Below are positions 17,309-25,851 of a stretch of 64,000 nt of DNA, one piece after another; position 1 is the stretch's first letter, and every line of letters starts with the position of its first letter. The notes below the pieces were generated by a model that ran no database searches, was not told the DNA's origin, and was given only the letters and a program-made list of their open reading frames with translations. Source of the stretch: Bdellovibrio sp. ArHS (lineage in GTDB: Bacteria > Bdellovibrionota > Bdellovibrionia > Bdellovibrionales > Bdellovibrionaceae); assembly GCF_000786105.1 (NCBI RefSeq), contig NZ_JTEV01000011.1, forward strand, positions 124,001-188,000. The letters are read 5' to 3'. Both the position numbers and the translations under genes were made by a program.

Positions 17309-18169
17309 TTACCTCCTGCCCGAACTAGCGGCCCGCTTTGTCGGCGTACGAGCTGCGGTACGTTCCTTTTTATTTTTGGCTTCTATACTCTTTCTAAGAA
17401 GTGGCAAAAGATCGATGACATTGGTGGATTCTTCCACGCGCTCTTCTTTGGGTTTCTCTTCGACGTATTTCCCTTTGCCCTGCTTCACTTTAGCCTGAAT
17501 CCTTTTCATAAGGTCTTCATAATATGTGTCCTTGTATTTGTCGGGCTTCCACTTGGATGTCATCCCCTTGATCAGGTCCTCGGCCATCTTCAGCTCTCGC
17601 TCAGAAAAGTGCACTTTCTTATTAACATCCTTCATATAGTCGACTTCTTTGACGTCTTTCACTGCATGAGAAAACCGCAACAGTTCAAGAACCAAATATT
17701 CTCCCCGAGCCATGATGGCACAAAGATGTTGCTTCGTACGGATCACGATTTTCGCCACGGCAACTTTTCGGGTGTGCTCTAAGGCTTCTTTTAAAAGGAA
17801 ATATCCTTTTTCCGCCCCTTTTTGCGGGGCCAGATAATAGGGCTTTTCAAAAAGCATAGTGTCGATTTCATCCAGCAAAACGAAGTCTTCGATATCAATC
17901 GTTTTGGTTGCCTTGGGATTGGCCCGGTCAAAGTCGGAATCATTCATGACCACGTATTGACCCGACTTATATTCAAAGCCTTTGACGATGCGATCGTAGG
18001 GAACTTCCCGTCCTGTTTTGGCGTTTATTTTTCGATATTGGATGTGGGCCAGATCTTTCCCATCAAGAAGAGAAAAATGGATGTCCCGGTCCTGCTGAGC
18101 ACTTTGCAACGACACGGGAATATTCAAAAGACCAAAGCTAATGCTGCCCTTCCAAATATTTGAACGCAT
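17309..18169 (-). CDS. ku: Ku homodimer protein of bacterial NHEJ
   Basis: Binds and bridges broken DNA ends and recruits LigD. The start at 18169 (MRSNIWKGSISFGLLNIPVSL) is chosen because it has AGGAGG five bases upstream and matches the family start; an upstream extension of 26 codons is spurious. The Ku core runs to about residue 225 (DRDIHFSLLD, KGFEYKSGQYVV, DEIDTMLFEKPYYLAP). The C-terminal tail of about 60 residues is lysine/arginine rich, as in Ku forms that contact LigD and thread along DNA. It is the first gene of the ku-ligD-ppc operon. Confidence 0.95.
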   Translation of the reverse strand: MRSNIWKGSISFGLLNIPVSLQSAQQDRDIHFSLLDGKDLAHIQYRKINAKTGREVPYDRIVKGFEYKSGQYVVMNDSDFDRANPKATKTIDIEDFVLLDEIDTMLFEKPYYLAPQKGAEKGYFLLKEALEHTRKVAVAKIVIRTKQHLCAIMARGEYLVLELLRFSHAVKDVKEVDYMKDVNKKVHFSERELKMAEDLIKGMTSKWKPDKYKDTYYEDLMKRIQAKVKQGKGKYVEEKPKEERVEESTNVIDLLPLLRKSIEAKNKKERTAARTPTKRAASSGRR

Positions 18170-18222
18170 AGGCCCTCCTGTCCTTCTAAAAATAGTCGGA
18201 ATAAGGGGCCACATAAAATGAA

Positions 18223-18256
18223 GAACGAGCCGAGTGATAAAACTCACAGCTCGTTC
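18223..18256 (-). terminator. Candidate terminator between the OlsB-like gene and ku
   Basis: Outer arms gaacgagc / gctcgttc (8 bp perfect) enclosing an inner gagt / actc pair. On the minus strand it is followed by TTCATTTTAT. It lies 20 bases past the stop at 18276 and about 50 before the ku start, so it likely separates the two units. Confidence 0.55.
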
Positions 18257-18275
18257 ACATGTAACAAATCAAAAA

Positions 18276-19151
18276 CTATACTTGAGTCCCATCCAACTTA
18301 AACTTTTTCCATAAAGTTCTGTTGAGGTCCTCGCGCTGAAGAATGGTCAGGAAGTCAATACAGCGGAATTCCTGATCCCAGGCGGGTTCGCCCCCCAAAG
18401 AGGCGCCGATTTTCAAATAGGCCCGACAAAGAGGCGGAAGAAGTTCTTCGGCCTGAGCTCTCTGAGTCTCCGTGAGAGGGCCGCGAACTTCATCCAAAAA
18501 ATAGCCAAGCATCGGCATGGTAAAAGCCAATGTGGGACGCGTGCGGAAACTTGAAAAGATGCGTCCTTCCTCTTCAAAGTAACGGGTCAAAAGAGCGGCG
18601 TCGCGCGGATCATCTGTTTTCACCGTCGCGCAGCCAAAAAGCAATTTAGCTTCTGTGGCTGCCATGTACTCTGCAATCCCCTTCCACAATAAGGAAATCA
18701 AGATTCCACGGCGGTGATCTTTATGAATGCACGCGCGGCCCAACTCAAGCTTTACGCCCGGAAGCTGCATAATATGGCCCATCATAAATTCTTTGGAGGA
18801 ATAGAAGTTCTGAGTGAACAAAGAGCAATTCAACCGGTACGTTCCGACAACTTTGTCAGTGCGCTTTTCTTTAATAATAAGGTGATCACAATCAAAATCG
18901 AAGCTATCCACATCGACGCCGTATGAGGCCCTCTTCCCCAGCATTTCGCGGTGAAACACCTCGTAGCGCAAAGCCAAAGCGTCCTTTAATTCGTCGACGT
19001 TTGTGACTGTTTTAATTTCAAAGGGCCCCACTTCAAAACGCATTTCAATTTTTGGTTTAAACTTATGGATTCTATTCAGACGCAGCTGATAGAACGACTG
19101 AAGATTCAAAGAGACACGTTCAAGACTTGTGTAAGCTAACGAGTTGATCAA
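18276..19151 (-). CDS. OlsB-like ornithine/acyl-ACP N-acyltransferase (GNAT fold)
   Basis: Members of this family (Acetyltransf_5) transfer 3-hydroxyacyl chains from ACP to ornithine or other amines, making aminolipids. Seen here: LRYEVFHREMLG near residue 68, the FDFDCDHLIIK strand, VVGTYRLNCS, VKLELGRACIHKDHRRG and LLFGCATVKTDDP, all in the family order. The start is uncertain: TTG at 19151 has GGGGAGGGG five bases upstream and is preferred over the TTG at 19172; an ATG at about 19043 would remove the first 36 residues. About 291 residues. No OlsA-type partner is adjacent, although a PlsC-like gene lies 6 kb downstream on the same strand. Confidence 0.75.
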   Translation of the reverse strand: MINSLAYTSLERVSLNLQSFYQLRLNRIHKFKPKIEMRFEVGPFEIKTVTNVDELKDALALRYEVFHREMLGKRASYGVDVDSFDFDCDHLIIKEKRTDKVVGTYRLNCSLFTQNFYSSKEFMMGHIMQLPGVKLELGRACIHKDHRRGILISLLWKGIAEYMAATEAKLLFGCATVKTDDPRDAALLTRYFEEEGRIFSSFRTRPTLAFTMPMLGYFLDEVRGPLTETQRAQAEELLPPLCRAYLKIGASLGGEPAWDQEFRCIDFLTILQREDLNRTLWKKFKLDGTQV

Positions 19152-19249
19152 AGGCCCCTCCCCTGTAATCAACCTCAGTGTAGCGAGATTTGAATTTGAA
19201 AATTGTCAGAAGTCTTTCAGGATTCTGTTGTTGGACACTGACAGAATTC

Positions 19250-20266
19250 CTACAAAATCAAAGAAGCCGCTTTATTTAAACGATCAAACAGGGATTCCCA
19301 GCGTTCTCCAGACTGGTGCGCTTCGCGATAAAACAAAATGCAATCTGGACCTTGAGCCGCCACTTCCCGCAGTTTTCCGTAAAATTCGCGGGTCGCCAAC
19401 AAAGGATCTTCAGACAAACGTAAAACAGCGTGGGTCACAATCCCTTCTTTGGGCTTTATGATCTTGATGCTTTCGATTTCGTCTGGCAGTTGACCGATTT
19501 TTTGATTTACCTCGCGAAGCACATCAGAAGGCTCTCTGCTCGCTTCCAGACAAACAATCAAAGGCACCGGAGGCATATAGTGATGCTTCATGTGGCCCGG
19601 GGATTCCCGCTTATCCACACTTTCCAGAAACTCAAAAGTGAAGCCCTTATCAGCCAGCACTTTTTCAATATCTGACTTAAGAACGTGGCCTCGTCTTAAA
19701 ATAGAAAGCTCTACTTTTTCGGGACGGTGACGGACCAATAGAACCGTGGATTCAATGCCGATCTGACAGTCTCCGCCATCAACGACGAAAACATTTTCAT
19801 TTTTAAACTCCAGACGCACGTGACTGGCCGATGTCGGCGAAGTGCGCCCAAATTTATTCGCGCTAGGAGCCGCCAAAGGCACACCCACTTGTTGAAGCAG
19901 CTCCAACGCTAAGGGATGATTCGGCATTCGCAAACCAACAGAGTCCAACCCCGCCGTGATCATCAGATTCACCGAAGGGTCGCGCGGCAAAATCATGGTT
20001 AAGGGTCCCGGCCAAAAAACTTCCGCCAACGCCTGAGTCGCCGGTCCCCAATAAGCGGTCACCTTTTTGGCCTGTTCAATAGAAGCCACGTGAACGATCA
20101 AGGGATCAAAAAAAGGACGTTCTTTGGTGGTGAAAATCTTTTCGATGGCCGAAGGAATGTCGATACGGGCAGCCAGGCCATAGACCGTCTCGGTGGGAAA
20201 GCCGATGACTCCCCCCTCATCCAAGATTGTTTTTGCTTTTGCCAAGGCCTCGTTCGGCGTCATCAT
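19250..20266 (-). CDS. L-threonylcarbamoyladenylate synthase, Sua5 type
   Basis: Makes the threonylcarbamoyl-AMP used for t6A37 modification of ANN-decoding tRNAs. The N-terminal YrdC fold has GVIGFPTETVYGLAA, the KxR-type TTKERPFFDPLIVHV, WPGPLTMILPRD, VGLRMPNHP, APSANKFGRTSPTSASHV and GIESTVL. An additional C-terminal Sua5 domain (about 235-338) distinguishes it from TsaC/YrdC. ATG at 20266 is chosen, with GAGGAAAA upstream; a TTG one codon earlier is possible. It follows the ybbP-like stop directly and is the last gene of the tesA operon. Confidence 0.93.
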   Translation of the reverse strand: MMTPNEALAKAKTILDEGGVIGFPTETVYGLAARIDIPSAIEKIFTTKERPFFDPLIVHVASIEQAKKVTAYWGPATQALAEVFWPGPLTMILPRDPSVNLMITAGLDSVGLRMPNHPLALELLQQVGVPLAAPSANKFGRTSPTSASHVRLEFKNENVFVVDGGDCQIGIESTVLLVRHRPEKVELSILRRGHVLKSDIEKVLADKGFTFEFLESVDKRESPGHMKHHYMPPVPLIVCLEASREPSDVLREVNQKIGQLPDEIESIKIIKPKEGIVTHAVLRLSEDPLLATREFYGKLREVAAQGPDCILFYREAHQSGERWESLFDRLNKAASLIL

Positions 20267-20269
20267 CAA

Positions 20270-22816
20270 TTATTTTTCCTCGCGTAAGATACCCAATGCA
20301 CTCTCTTTTACAATATCTAAGCTGGCAAGAAAAGAAATCAATAAGCTTAAGGCGGTGATAAGTGCAACGGAAGTCAATGGTTGGGACCAGGACAGCTTGA
20401 AGTCACTTTCAAAAATGAAAGTGTTTAAGGAAAAACTGACGACAATACTTAAAAGCGCTCCCGCTAAGGCCGAAAGAAATGCCAGGAAAGCGAATTCAGC
20501 CAAGATGAAACAAGCGACTTCGCCCCCGGAGGCGCCCAGAATTTTAAGCATGTTTAGTTCCCAACGACGAAGTTTGATCTGACTGCGCACAATCGAAAAA
20601 AGTACGATATAGCCCGTCACCAAGGCCAAGGCCGCCATAAGTTCCAAAGACCAACTCATCTTTTCGGCGGTCTTTAAAACATCGTCCACTGTTCGCACGA
20701 CATCAATCACAGACACATTAGAAAACTGTGCCGCCATTTCATTCTGAAGCTGAGCTCTTCTTTCCTCAGACAGAAAGGGGACGGCAGCAATCCAGGTTTT
20801 GGGTGCTTCGTTCAAAACACCGTTTTGAACCAGGATAAAGAAATTCGGCTGAAAACTTGTCCATTTCACTTTGCGAAGATTGATGATCTGACCTTCGACC
20901 TCAACCCCCTGCACATCAAAAACCAAGGTGTCGCCAACATGAAATCCCATTCTGTCGGCGAATCGAACTTCGACAGAAAGTTCTGCCTTAGTTTGACTAT
21001 CAGGATTGTAGCTCCCGGAAAAAGGCCGACCTTCGACAATATACTCAGAGCTTGAAAGGTCATGACGATAAGAAAGATTAATACCTCGATTGCGAAAACG
21101 AGCTTCCCGTTCTTCTTCGCGGGTTTTAAATCCTTGTTCTTCAATTTTCCGTTCATAGTCCTGACCATTCACCTTAAGAATGCGCGCGCGAACCAAGGGT
21201 GATAGACCTAAGGGCTGCACCTGATTTTCTTGCAGGACCTTCTGTACACCGGAAAGCTGCTCGTCCTGAATATCAAACATAAACAGCGAAGGAACTTTGC
21301 CCCGTCCTTCAAACTGAAACTCGGCCTGTAAAGAGTTTTTTAGCTGCGGAAGGATATTGATCAGCAAAGCCCCTAAACCCAATGCCACAAAGATGGCCAG
21401 GCTGGCCCCGGCACGACGAGAAAGGCTGAGGAAGCTGAACCTCAGGTACCAGCTTTGAAAATGCCTTAGAGTTCCCGCCAGTTTCACTGTGGCGTATCCA
21501 ATAACTAACAACAATAGAATAACCGCAATCAAAGCCCCGACAAAGGCACTTCCCGTCTTCCACGAATGCGCCTGATAGACACTTAAAAAATAAAAAAGAA
21601 TAAGACTTGGCAGAAAGGGCCAGTAACGTCTTGGTCCTTCGCCCACCGCAAATTTTTCTTCACTGAAAAGTTTATTCGCGCGCAGATCAAAAATCTTCAC
21701 CAAGAACGGCAGGCTGACGATAAAGCTGCCAAATACCGCCATAAAAAGACAAACCAAGAAGGCTTGCAACGTCACCTGAGGTTGCAAATCAAAGGGCGTA
21801 AAGCTTGCCAGAAGTTTACTTAGAATAGGCAAAATCAAATGACTTAAAAGCAGCGTTGGTATAGTCGCAATCAAACCCAATAAAGAAGCCTGAAGAATGT
21901 AAACGCTCACAGCTTGCCAACTTTGCAACCCCAAGGTTCTTAAGATCGCAATTTCTTTCATTCGCGTGGATAGGAAAAGACGATAGATGTAGGCCGCCCC
22001 CAAAGCTGACATAAAAAGAGCGACGATGGAAACAAGACCCAGATAGTCCGACAGATAGCCCAACTGTCGCCCCGAATCTTCACCGGCAGATGATGGCGTT
22101 TCGACGGAAACGCCCGGATCAATCAAGGCATGATACATGCTTTCACGCACCACCATTTCATTGACATTGGCGGGAAATTTCAACAAATACGCCATGCTGA
22201 AAGTACTTCCAAATTGCAGAAGTCCCGACTTTGGCAGCAGTTCGCGGTTGATAAACACCCGCGGCGCCAGATTGGCGGCTCTGAAAGTTTGTGTGGCGTC
22301 TTTTTTTATCAGATCCGTGATTTTAAGATTCAAATTACCAAGCTTGATTTCATCGCCAACATCCAATCCCAATTGGGACTTGAGTTCGGGATAGATCCAA
22401 GCCGTTTCGGAATTTAAAATCGACTTCGCCGTCTGGTTTTGAATGACGGCGCCCGATTCCAGTTCTAATTCGCCGTAAAAGGGATAGGCCTGATCGATCG
22501 CCTTCACTAAGACCAAGCGTGAACCTTTGGCGGAACTGATCATCGCGAAAAATTCGTAAACTTTGGATTCCGCGGTTCCTGAGGGATAGACCCCGCGCAT
22601 TCTTTTTACTTCCTCTTCCGTCAATTCACGGCGCGCCGAGACCGCCAGATCTGCCGACAGAATGGATTTGGCATTCGCAGCAATTTCCGCTTCCAGAGCT
22701 GTGTTGAATGCCTGCAGAGAAACAAAACCCGTCAGTCCTAAACTCAAATTGAAAATAAAAAACGAACCAAAGCGCCAACTGCGCAGAAGTTCACGGAATG
22801 CCAGTCTGAATAACAT
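20270..22816 (-). CDS. ybbP: ABC transporter permease of the FtsX/MacB superfamily, YbbP-like
   Basis: Large inner-membrane permease (848 residues) with the duplicated FtsX arrangement: a first helix (about 18-38), a periplasmic domain, three helices around 255-390, extra helices around 400-490, a second periplasmic domain, and three C-terminal helices around 720-840. No ATPase domain. The start overlaps the ATPase stop in TAATG. The set tesA-ybbA-ybbP is conserved across proteobacteria; its substrate is not established, with lipid or envelope handling suggested by the family (LolCDE, MacB). Read as a mechanotransmission-type machine rather than a simple importer. Confidence 0.88.
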   Translation of the reverse strand: MLFRLAFRELLRSWRFGSFFIFNLSLGLTGFVSLQAFNTALEAEIAANAKSILSADLAVSARRELTEEEVKRMRGVYPSGTAESKVYEFFAMISSAKGSRLVLVKAIDQAYPFYGELELESGAVIQNQTAKSILNSETAWIYPELKSQLGLDVGDEIKLGNLNLKITDLIKKDATQTFRAANLAPRVFINRELLPKSGLLQFGSTFSMAYLLKFPANVNEMVVRESMYHALIDPGVSVETPSSAGEDSGRQLGYLSDYLGLVSIVALFMSALGAAYIYRLFLSTRMKEIAILRTLGLQSWQAVSVYILQASLLGLIATIPTLLLSHLILPILSKLLASFTPFDLQPQVTLQAFLVCLFMAVFGSFIVSLPFLVKIFDLRANKLFSEEKFAVGEGPRRYWPFLPSLILFYFLSVYQAHSWKTGSAFVGALIAVILLLLVIGYATVKLAGTLRHFQSWYLRFSFLSLSRRAGASLAIFVALGLGALLINILPQLKNSLQAEFQFEGRGKVPSLFMFDIQDEQLSGVQKVLQENQVQPLGLSPLVRARILKVNGQDYERKIEEQGFKTREEEREARFRNRGINLSYRHDLSSSEYIVEGRPFSGSYNPDSQTKAELSVEVRFADRMGFHVGDTLVFDVQGVEVEGQIINLRKVKWTSFQPNFFILVQNGVLNEAPKTWIAAVPFLSEERRAQLQNEMAAQFSNVSVIDVVRTVDDVLKTAEKMSWSLELMAALALVTGYIVLFSIVRSQIKLRRWELNMLKILGASGGEVACFILAEFAFLAFLSALAGALLSIVVSFSLNTFIFESDFKLSWSQPLTSVALITALSLLISFLASLDIVKESALGILREEK

Positions 22817-23481
22817 TAGACTTCCCTCAAACGACCTTCTTCAAGACGAAGAGTCCTTTCACATTTTTTTGCCAAAGCTTCACTGTGGGTAACTAGAATC
22901 GTAGTGATTTTGTGTTTACGAACAATATCGAAGAACACATCCATCACTTTATCACCCGTATGGGTGTCTAAATTTCCACTGGGTTCATCGGCCAGAAGAA
23001 TCTTGGGTTTTACGACCAGGGCTCTGGCAATGGCGACACGTTGGCACTCGCCTCCGCTGAGCTGACTTGGGAAGTGATTCAGACGATGTCCCAAGCCTAA
23101 CTCTTCCAGAGCTTCTTGCGCCCTTTCGCGAGGGCGTTCCATTTTTAAAATTTCCAACGCCAACATCACATTTTCCAAGGCTGTCAAATGCGCAATGAGG
23201 TGATACTGCTGAAAAACGATCGCAATATTTTGGGCCCGGAAAAGAGTGATTTCTTGTTCACTTAAAGGCGTCAGATTTACTTTGTCGACCAGGATTTCCC
23301 CGCCGTCAGCTCGCTCCAGACCCGCTAAAATAGAAAGCAAAGTGGACTTACCGCTGCCCGATTGTCCGACGATGGAAACAACCTGCCCCGGTTCGATAGA
23401 AACATCCAGTCCCTTAAGAACCTGGATTTCGGTTTCACCTTGGCGAAAACTTTTACGGACGTCGTTCAGAACTAAACTCAC
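22816..23481 (-). CDS. ybbA: ABC transporter ATP-binding protein, YbbA/LolD-like
   Basis: Cytoplasmic ATPase partner of the YbbP-like permease, 221 residues. Walker A is GQSGSGKST (about 38-46), the signature LSGGECQRVAIARA (about 140), Walker B ILLADEPSGNLD, and a switch histidine in ILVTHSEALA. It begins with GTG and overlaps the tesA stop by 4 bases (GTGA), and its own stop overlaps the permease start. The overlap pattern shows that all three genes are made from one message. Confidence 0.93.
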   Translation of the reverse strand: MSLVLNDVRKSFRQGETEIQVLKGLDVSIEPGQVVSIVGQSGSGKSTLLSILAGLERADGGEILVDKVNLTPLSEQEITLFRAQNIAIVFQQYHLIAHLTALENVMLALEILKMERPRERAQEALEELGLGHRLNHFPSQLSGGECQRVAIARALVVKPKILLADEPSGNLDTHTGDKVMDVFFDIVRKHKITTILVTHSEALAKKCERTLRLEEGRLREV

Positions 23482-24101
23482 AGCTCCCCCTTCAGAACTT
23501 GGAAGATGTTGTCGGCAATTATCTTATGGCCTTCTTCATTGGGATGAATGCCGTCAGCTAAATTGTATTTTGGATTTCCCGCAACCTTGTCTAAAACAAA
23601 GGGGATGAATGTGACCTTGTATTTTTTTGCTAAAGACTCATACATTTTTTTGAATTTATCAGTGTAGGCAACGCCATAATTTGGCGGCATATAAAGTCCA
23701 CCAAGAATCACTCGCACTTTTTGTGCGTTGGCGTACTCGATCGCGTCAGATAGATGTTTTTGACTGTCTTCAATCTTCAAACCCCGCAATCCATCGTTGG
23801 CGCCTAAAACCAAAAGCACCGCTTCAGGTTTGGATTTAAAAAGCCATTTCATGCGCGAGATCGCCGAGGCCGTGGTAGAGCCGCTCACACCAGAATTCAC
23901 CACGCTCCATTCTTTCTTTCCGGCCTCGTGCAATTTTTTTTCTAACAGCGCGGGATATGCGGCATCTTTCGCGACGCCATAGCCCTCGGTGAGAGAATCA
24001 CCAAGTACGATTAATTTCTTTTGCGCATAAGAAAAAGAGGCTGAGAAAAGAAGAAAGACGACAATAAGAAGACTTCGATGTGAAAATAAAAAAGGTCTCA
24101 T
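23478..24101 (-). CDS. tesA: Periplasmic GDSL-family esterase/thioesterase I, TesA-like
   Basis: SGNH hydrolase acting on acyl esters, thioesters or lysophospholipids in the periplasm. Block I is VLGDSLTEGYGV with the serine nucleophile, block II has the conserved glycine in NSGVSGST, block III is LGANDGLRG, and block V is DGIHPNEEGH with the Asp-His pair. A signal peptide occupies the first 25 or so residues. ATG at 24101 is preferred; a GTG ten codons earlier keeps the frame. Neither has a clear ribosome site. Oddly, the chosen start lies in one arm of the terminator hairpin of the upstream RRM gene. Confidence 0.9.
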   Translation of the reverse strand: MRPFLFSHRSLLIVVFLLFSASFSYAQKKLIVLGDSLTEGYGVAKDAAYPALLEKKLHEAGKKEWSVVNSGVSGSTTASAISRMKWLFKSKPEAVLLVLGANDGLRGLKIEDSQKHLSDAIEYANAQKVRVILGGLYMPPNYGVAYTDKFKKMYESLAKKYKVTFIPFVLDKVAGNPKYNLADGIHPNEEGHKIIADNIFQVLKGEL

Positions 24102-24122
24102 AGAAGGACTATGAGACCTTTT
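24088..24122 (-). terminator. Terminator of the RRM gene overlapping the tesA start
   Basis: Arms aaaggtctcatag / ctatgagaccttt (13 bp perfect) with a 5-base loop, flanked by A and T runs on both sides, so it can work in both directions. On the minus strand it ends the RRM transcript, but the 3' arm carries the first codons of tesA. Read-through or base-pairing here would control tesA translation. Confidence 0.75.
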
Positions 24123-24166
24123 GTTAGACACTATGACAAGTCTGACTTCGTCAAACTTCGGGCGTC

Positions 24167-24517
24167 TTAGTTACGAGGACCGCGAGGACCACCGAAACCA
24201 CGACCACCACCGCCGCCGCCACCGCGACCGCCGCCGAAGCCACCACGACGAGGTCCACCCTCGCGAGGAGCTTGAGGACGAGCCTCAGAAACATTGATAG
24301 CACGACCGCTAAGTTCAATGCCGTTTGCTTTTTCAATTGCAGCGTCAGCCCCTGTATCATCAGCCATTTCAACAAAACCGAAACCTTTAGAACGGCCTGT
24401 TTCTCTGTCCATGATCACTTTTGCTGAGTCTACCGCACCGAACTGTGCGAAGTGCTGATGAAGAGCTTCATCGTCTACTGAATAAGGCAAGTTGCCCACG
24501 TATAATTTCTTAGCCAC
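24167..24517 (-). CDS. Glycine-rich RNA-binding protein with one RRM domain
   Basis: Single-stranded RNA binder of the cold-shock-linked bacterial RRM family (116 residues). RNP2 is LYVGNL and RNP1 is KGFGFVEM, with aromatic residues in place for stacking. The C-terminal tail (about 85-116) is Arg/Gly rich with GGGRGGGGGGGRGFGG, as in plant and cyanobacterial GRPs. GTG at 24517 is chosen: AGGAGGT sits five bases upstream and the protein then begins AKKLYVGNLPY; the 33-codon upstream extension is spurious. It has its own terminator and is probably well expressed. Confidence 0.92.
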   Translation of the reverse strand: MAKKLYVGNLPYSVDDEALHQHFAQFGAVDSAKVIMDRETGRSKGFGFVEMADDTGADAAIEKANGIELSGRAINVSEARPQAPREGGPRRGGFGGGRGGGGGGGRGFGGPRGPRN

Positions 24518-24642
24518 AAAGACCTCCTGTGGATTCAAAAAAAACCCGAGGAAGCCTTCGAACCATATAAAATCGAGAACACTCACACGGGACCTAAACT
24601 TATTTAAGGCTAGCACAGCCTAAATTCTGTGCAAGCCCAATT

Positions 24643-25128
24643 TTAAGCCCTCATATTATTATATTGTAAGGGTACCGGGAAATTCCCGCCCCGCACCAGT
24701 TTGATGCACTCTTGCAGTTCATCAATACTTTTAGAAGTGATCTTAAGTTTATCGTCCGCAATCTGCGGTTGGACTTTAAGTTTTGAGTCTTTAATCAATT
24801 TTATGATGTCTTTAGCGACCTCGCGGTCAATCCCTTGAACCAAAGTGACCTTTTGGCGCAGCATGCGGCCACCTGCTTCTTCCATCTTCTCAAACTTAAT
24901 AGCCTTAATATCTATGCCGCGTCGATGCAGCTTGGTTTGCAAAATGCTGCCCATGGCTTCGACTTTGTAATCATCTTCAGCCAGCAAAGTAATTTCTTTT
25001 TTATCCCATTGGATCTCGGCTTTGCTGCCTTTAAAATCGTAACGACCTTCAACCTCTTTACGAGCTTGGTTGATAGCATTGTCGACTTCCTGAACATCTA
25101 CTTCCGAAACAATATCAAACGACGGCAT
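24643..25128 (-). CDS. yajQ: YajQ-family nucleotide/cyclic-di-GMP binding protein
   Basis: A 161-residue member of the DUF520 family, two ferredoxin-like domains in tandem. The start MPSFDIVSEVD and the NARKEVEGRYDFKG-type motif (here ARKEVEGRYDFKGS, about 23-36) are diagnostic. Xanthomonas relatives bind cyclic di-GMP, and E. coli YajQ binds nucleic acid or nucleotides. Bdellovibrio-type bacteria rely heavily on cyclic di-GMP to switch lifestyle, so an effector role is plausible but is inference. It is transcribed after slyD on the same strand with a 90-base gap. Confidence 0.93.
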   Translation of the reverse strand: MPSFDIVSEVDVQEVDNAINQARKEVEGRYDFKGSKAEIQWDKKEITLLAEDDYKVEAMGSILQTKLHRRGIDIKAIKFEKMEEAGGRMLRQKVTLVQGIDREVAKDIIKLIKDSKLKVQPQIADDKLKITSKSIDELQECIKLVRGGNFPVPLQYNNMRA

Positions 25129-25218
25129 TTACTTTTCCAAATTCAAAAGTTGATTAATGGTGGTCTTTCATCGCACTCAAGGCCCGCCCCAAGTAGAGGG
25201 GCCTTTCATTGGGTCGAC

Positions 25219-25692
25219 TTAGTGACCCGCGTTTCCGTGCAGACCGTGGGGGTGTCCATGCAAAACTTCTTCAGTCGTTGCTTCACGAATTAAAACCATT
25301 TCAATCGCAAATTCCAAATCTTGTCCCGCCAAAGGATGATTTCCGTCAAGAGTCACAGAGTCGTCGGAAATTTTTGAAACTCGCACGATGTGCGCGCCAT
25401 GGCCCAATTCCAAACGAAGATGCGCGCCCACTTCAAGTTGCGGAAGGTGCGCAAGCTCTTGCTTAGGAACATCCATGAACATGTTATCTTTCACTTCGCC
25501 ATAAGCATCTTTTGCGGCAAGCTTCACAGTTTTTTTGTCGCCTTCTTTAAGATCTTTGATTTCTTCTTCCAACTTAGGAATGATCTGGCCTGCGCCCTCA
25601 AGAAACGGAAGTGGCTGACCGTTTTCAGAAGCATCTAAAACGTTTCCATCAGGTCCCTTTAAAACATAGTTGAATGCCAAAACTCTTCTCAT
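25219..25692 (-). CDS. slyD: FKBP-type peptidyl-prolyl isomerase, SlyD-like
   Basis: Proline isomerase and chaperone of the cytoplasm, 157 residues. The FKBP core starts LAFNYVLKGPDGNVLDAS, and the IF (chaperone) insert follows DAYGEV (about 72-125). The C-terminal tail has several histidines (HGHPHGLHGNAGH) as in metal-binding SlyD, which delivers nickel, although it lacks the cysteines of the E. coli tail. ATG at 25692 has AAGGAGG nine bases upstream. Confidence 0.93.
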   Translation of the reverse strand: MRRVLAFNYVLKGPDGNVLDASENGQPLPFLEGAGQIIPKLEEEIKDLKEGDKKTVKLAAKDAYGEVKDNMFMDVPKQELAHLPQLEVGAHLRLELGHGAHIVRVSKISDDSVTLDGNHPLAGQDLEFAIEMVLIREATTEEVLHGHPHGLHGNAGH

Positions 25693-25791
25693 TTTGATGC
25701 CTCCTTGTGGCTTTAAGTTCGCGGTATCTCATTGATACTGGCCTTTTTCAACCTAAAACACCCCGTTCTTTTGATTATTTAAGAGGAGGAC

Positions 25792-25821
25792 TTGAAATAT
25801 GCAAAGCGAATTCGCTATAAT
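25792..25821 (+). promoter_or_regulatory. Sigma70-type promoter of the HNH-GNAT-deaminase-permease operon
   Basis: TTGAAA at 25792-25797 and a perfect TATAAT at 25816-25821, separated by 18 bases, about 30 bases before the HNH start codon. It is the clearest consensus promoter in the window and implies constitutive, fairly strong transcription. Confidence 0.7.
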
Positions 25822-25851
25822 AAAAGTTAGGATCGCCTGAGGGGGGAACGC

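Noticed and set aside
24167-24260. Glycine-codon tract as a tandem repeat or CRISPR-like array
   Set aside because: It is the Arg/Gly tail of the RRM protein; no spacer-repeat structure exists, and no CRISPR array was seen anywhere in the window.
25165-25200. Terminator hairpin aaggccc/gggcctt between slyD and yajQ
   Set aside because: The arms are short, the loop is long and the T run on the transcribed (minus) strand is missing, so it was not listed as a terminator.
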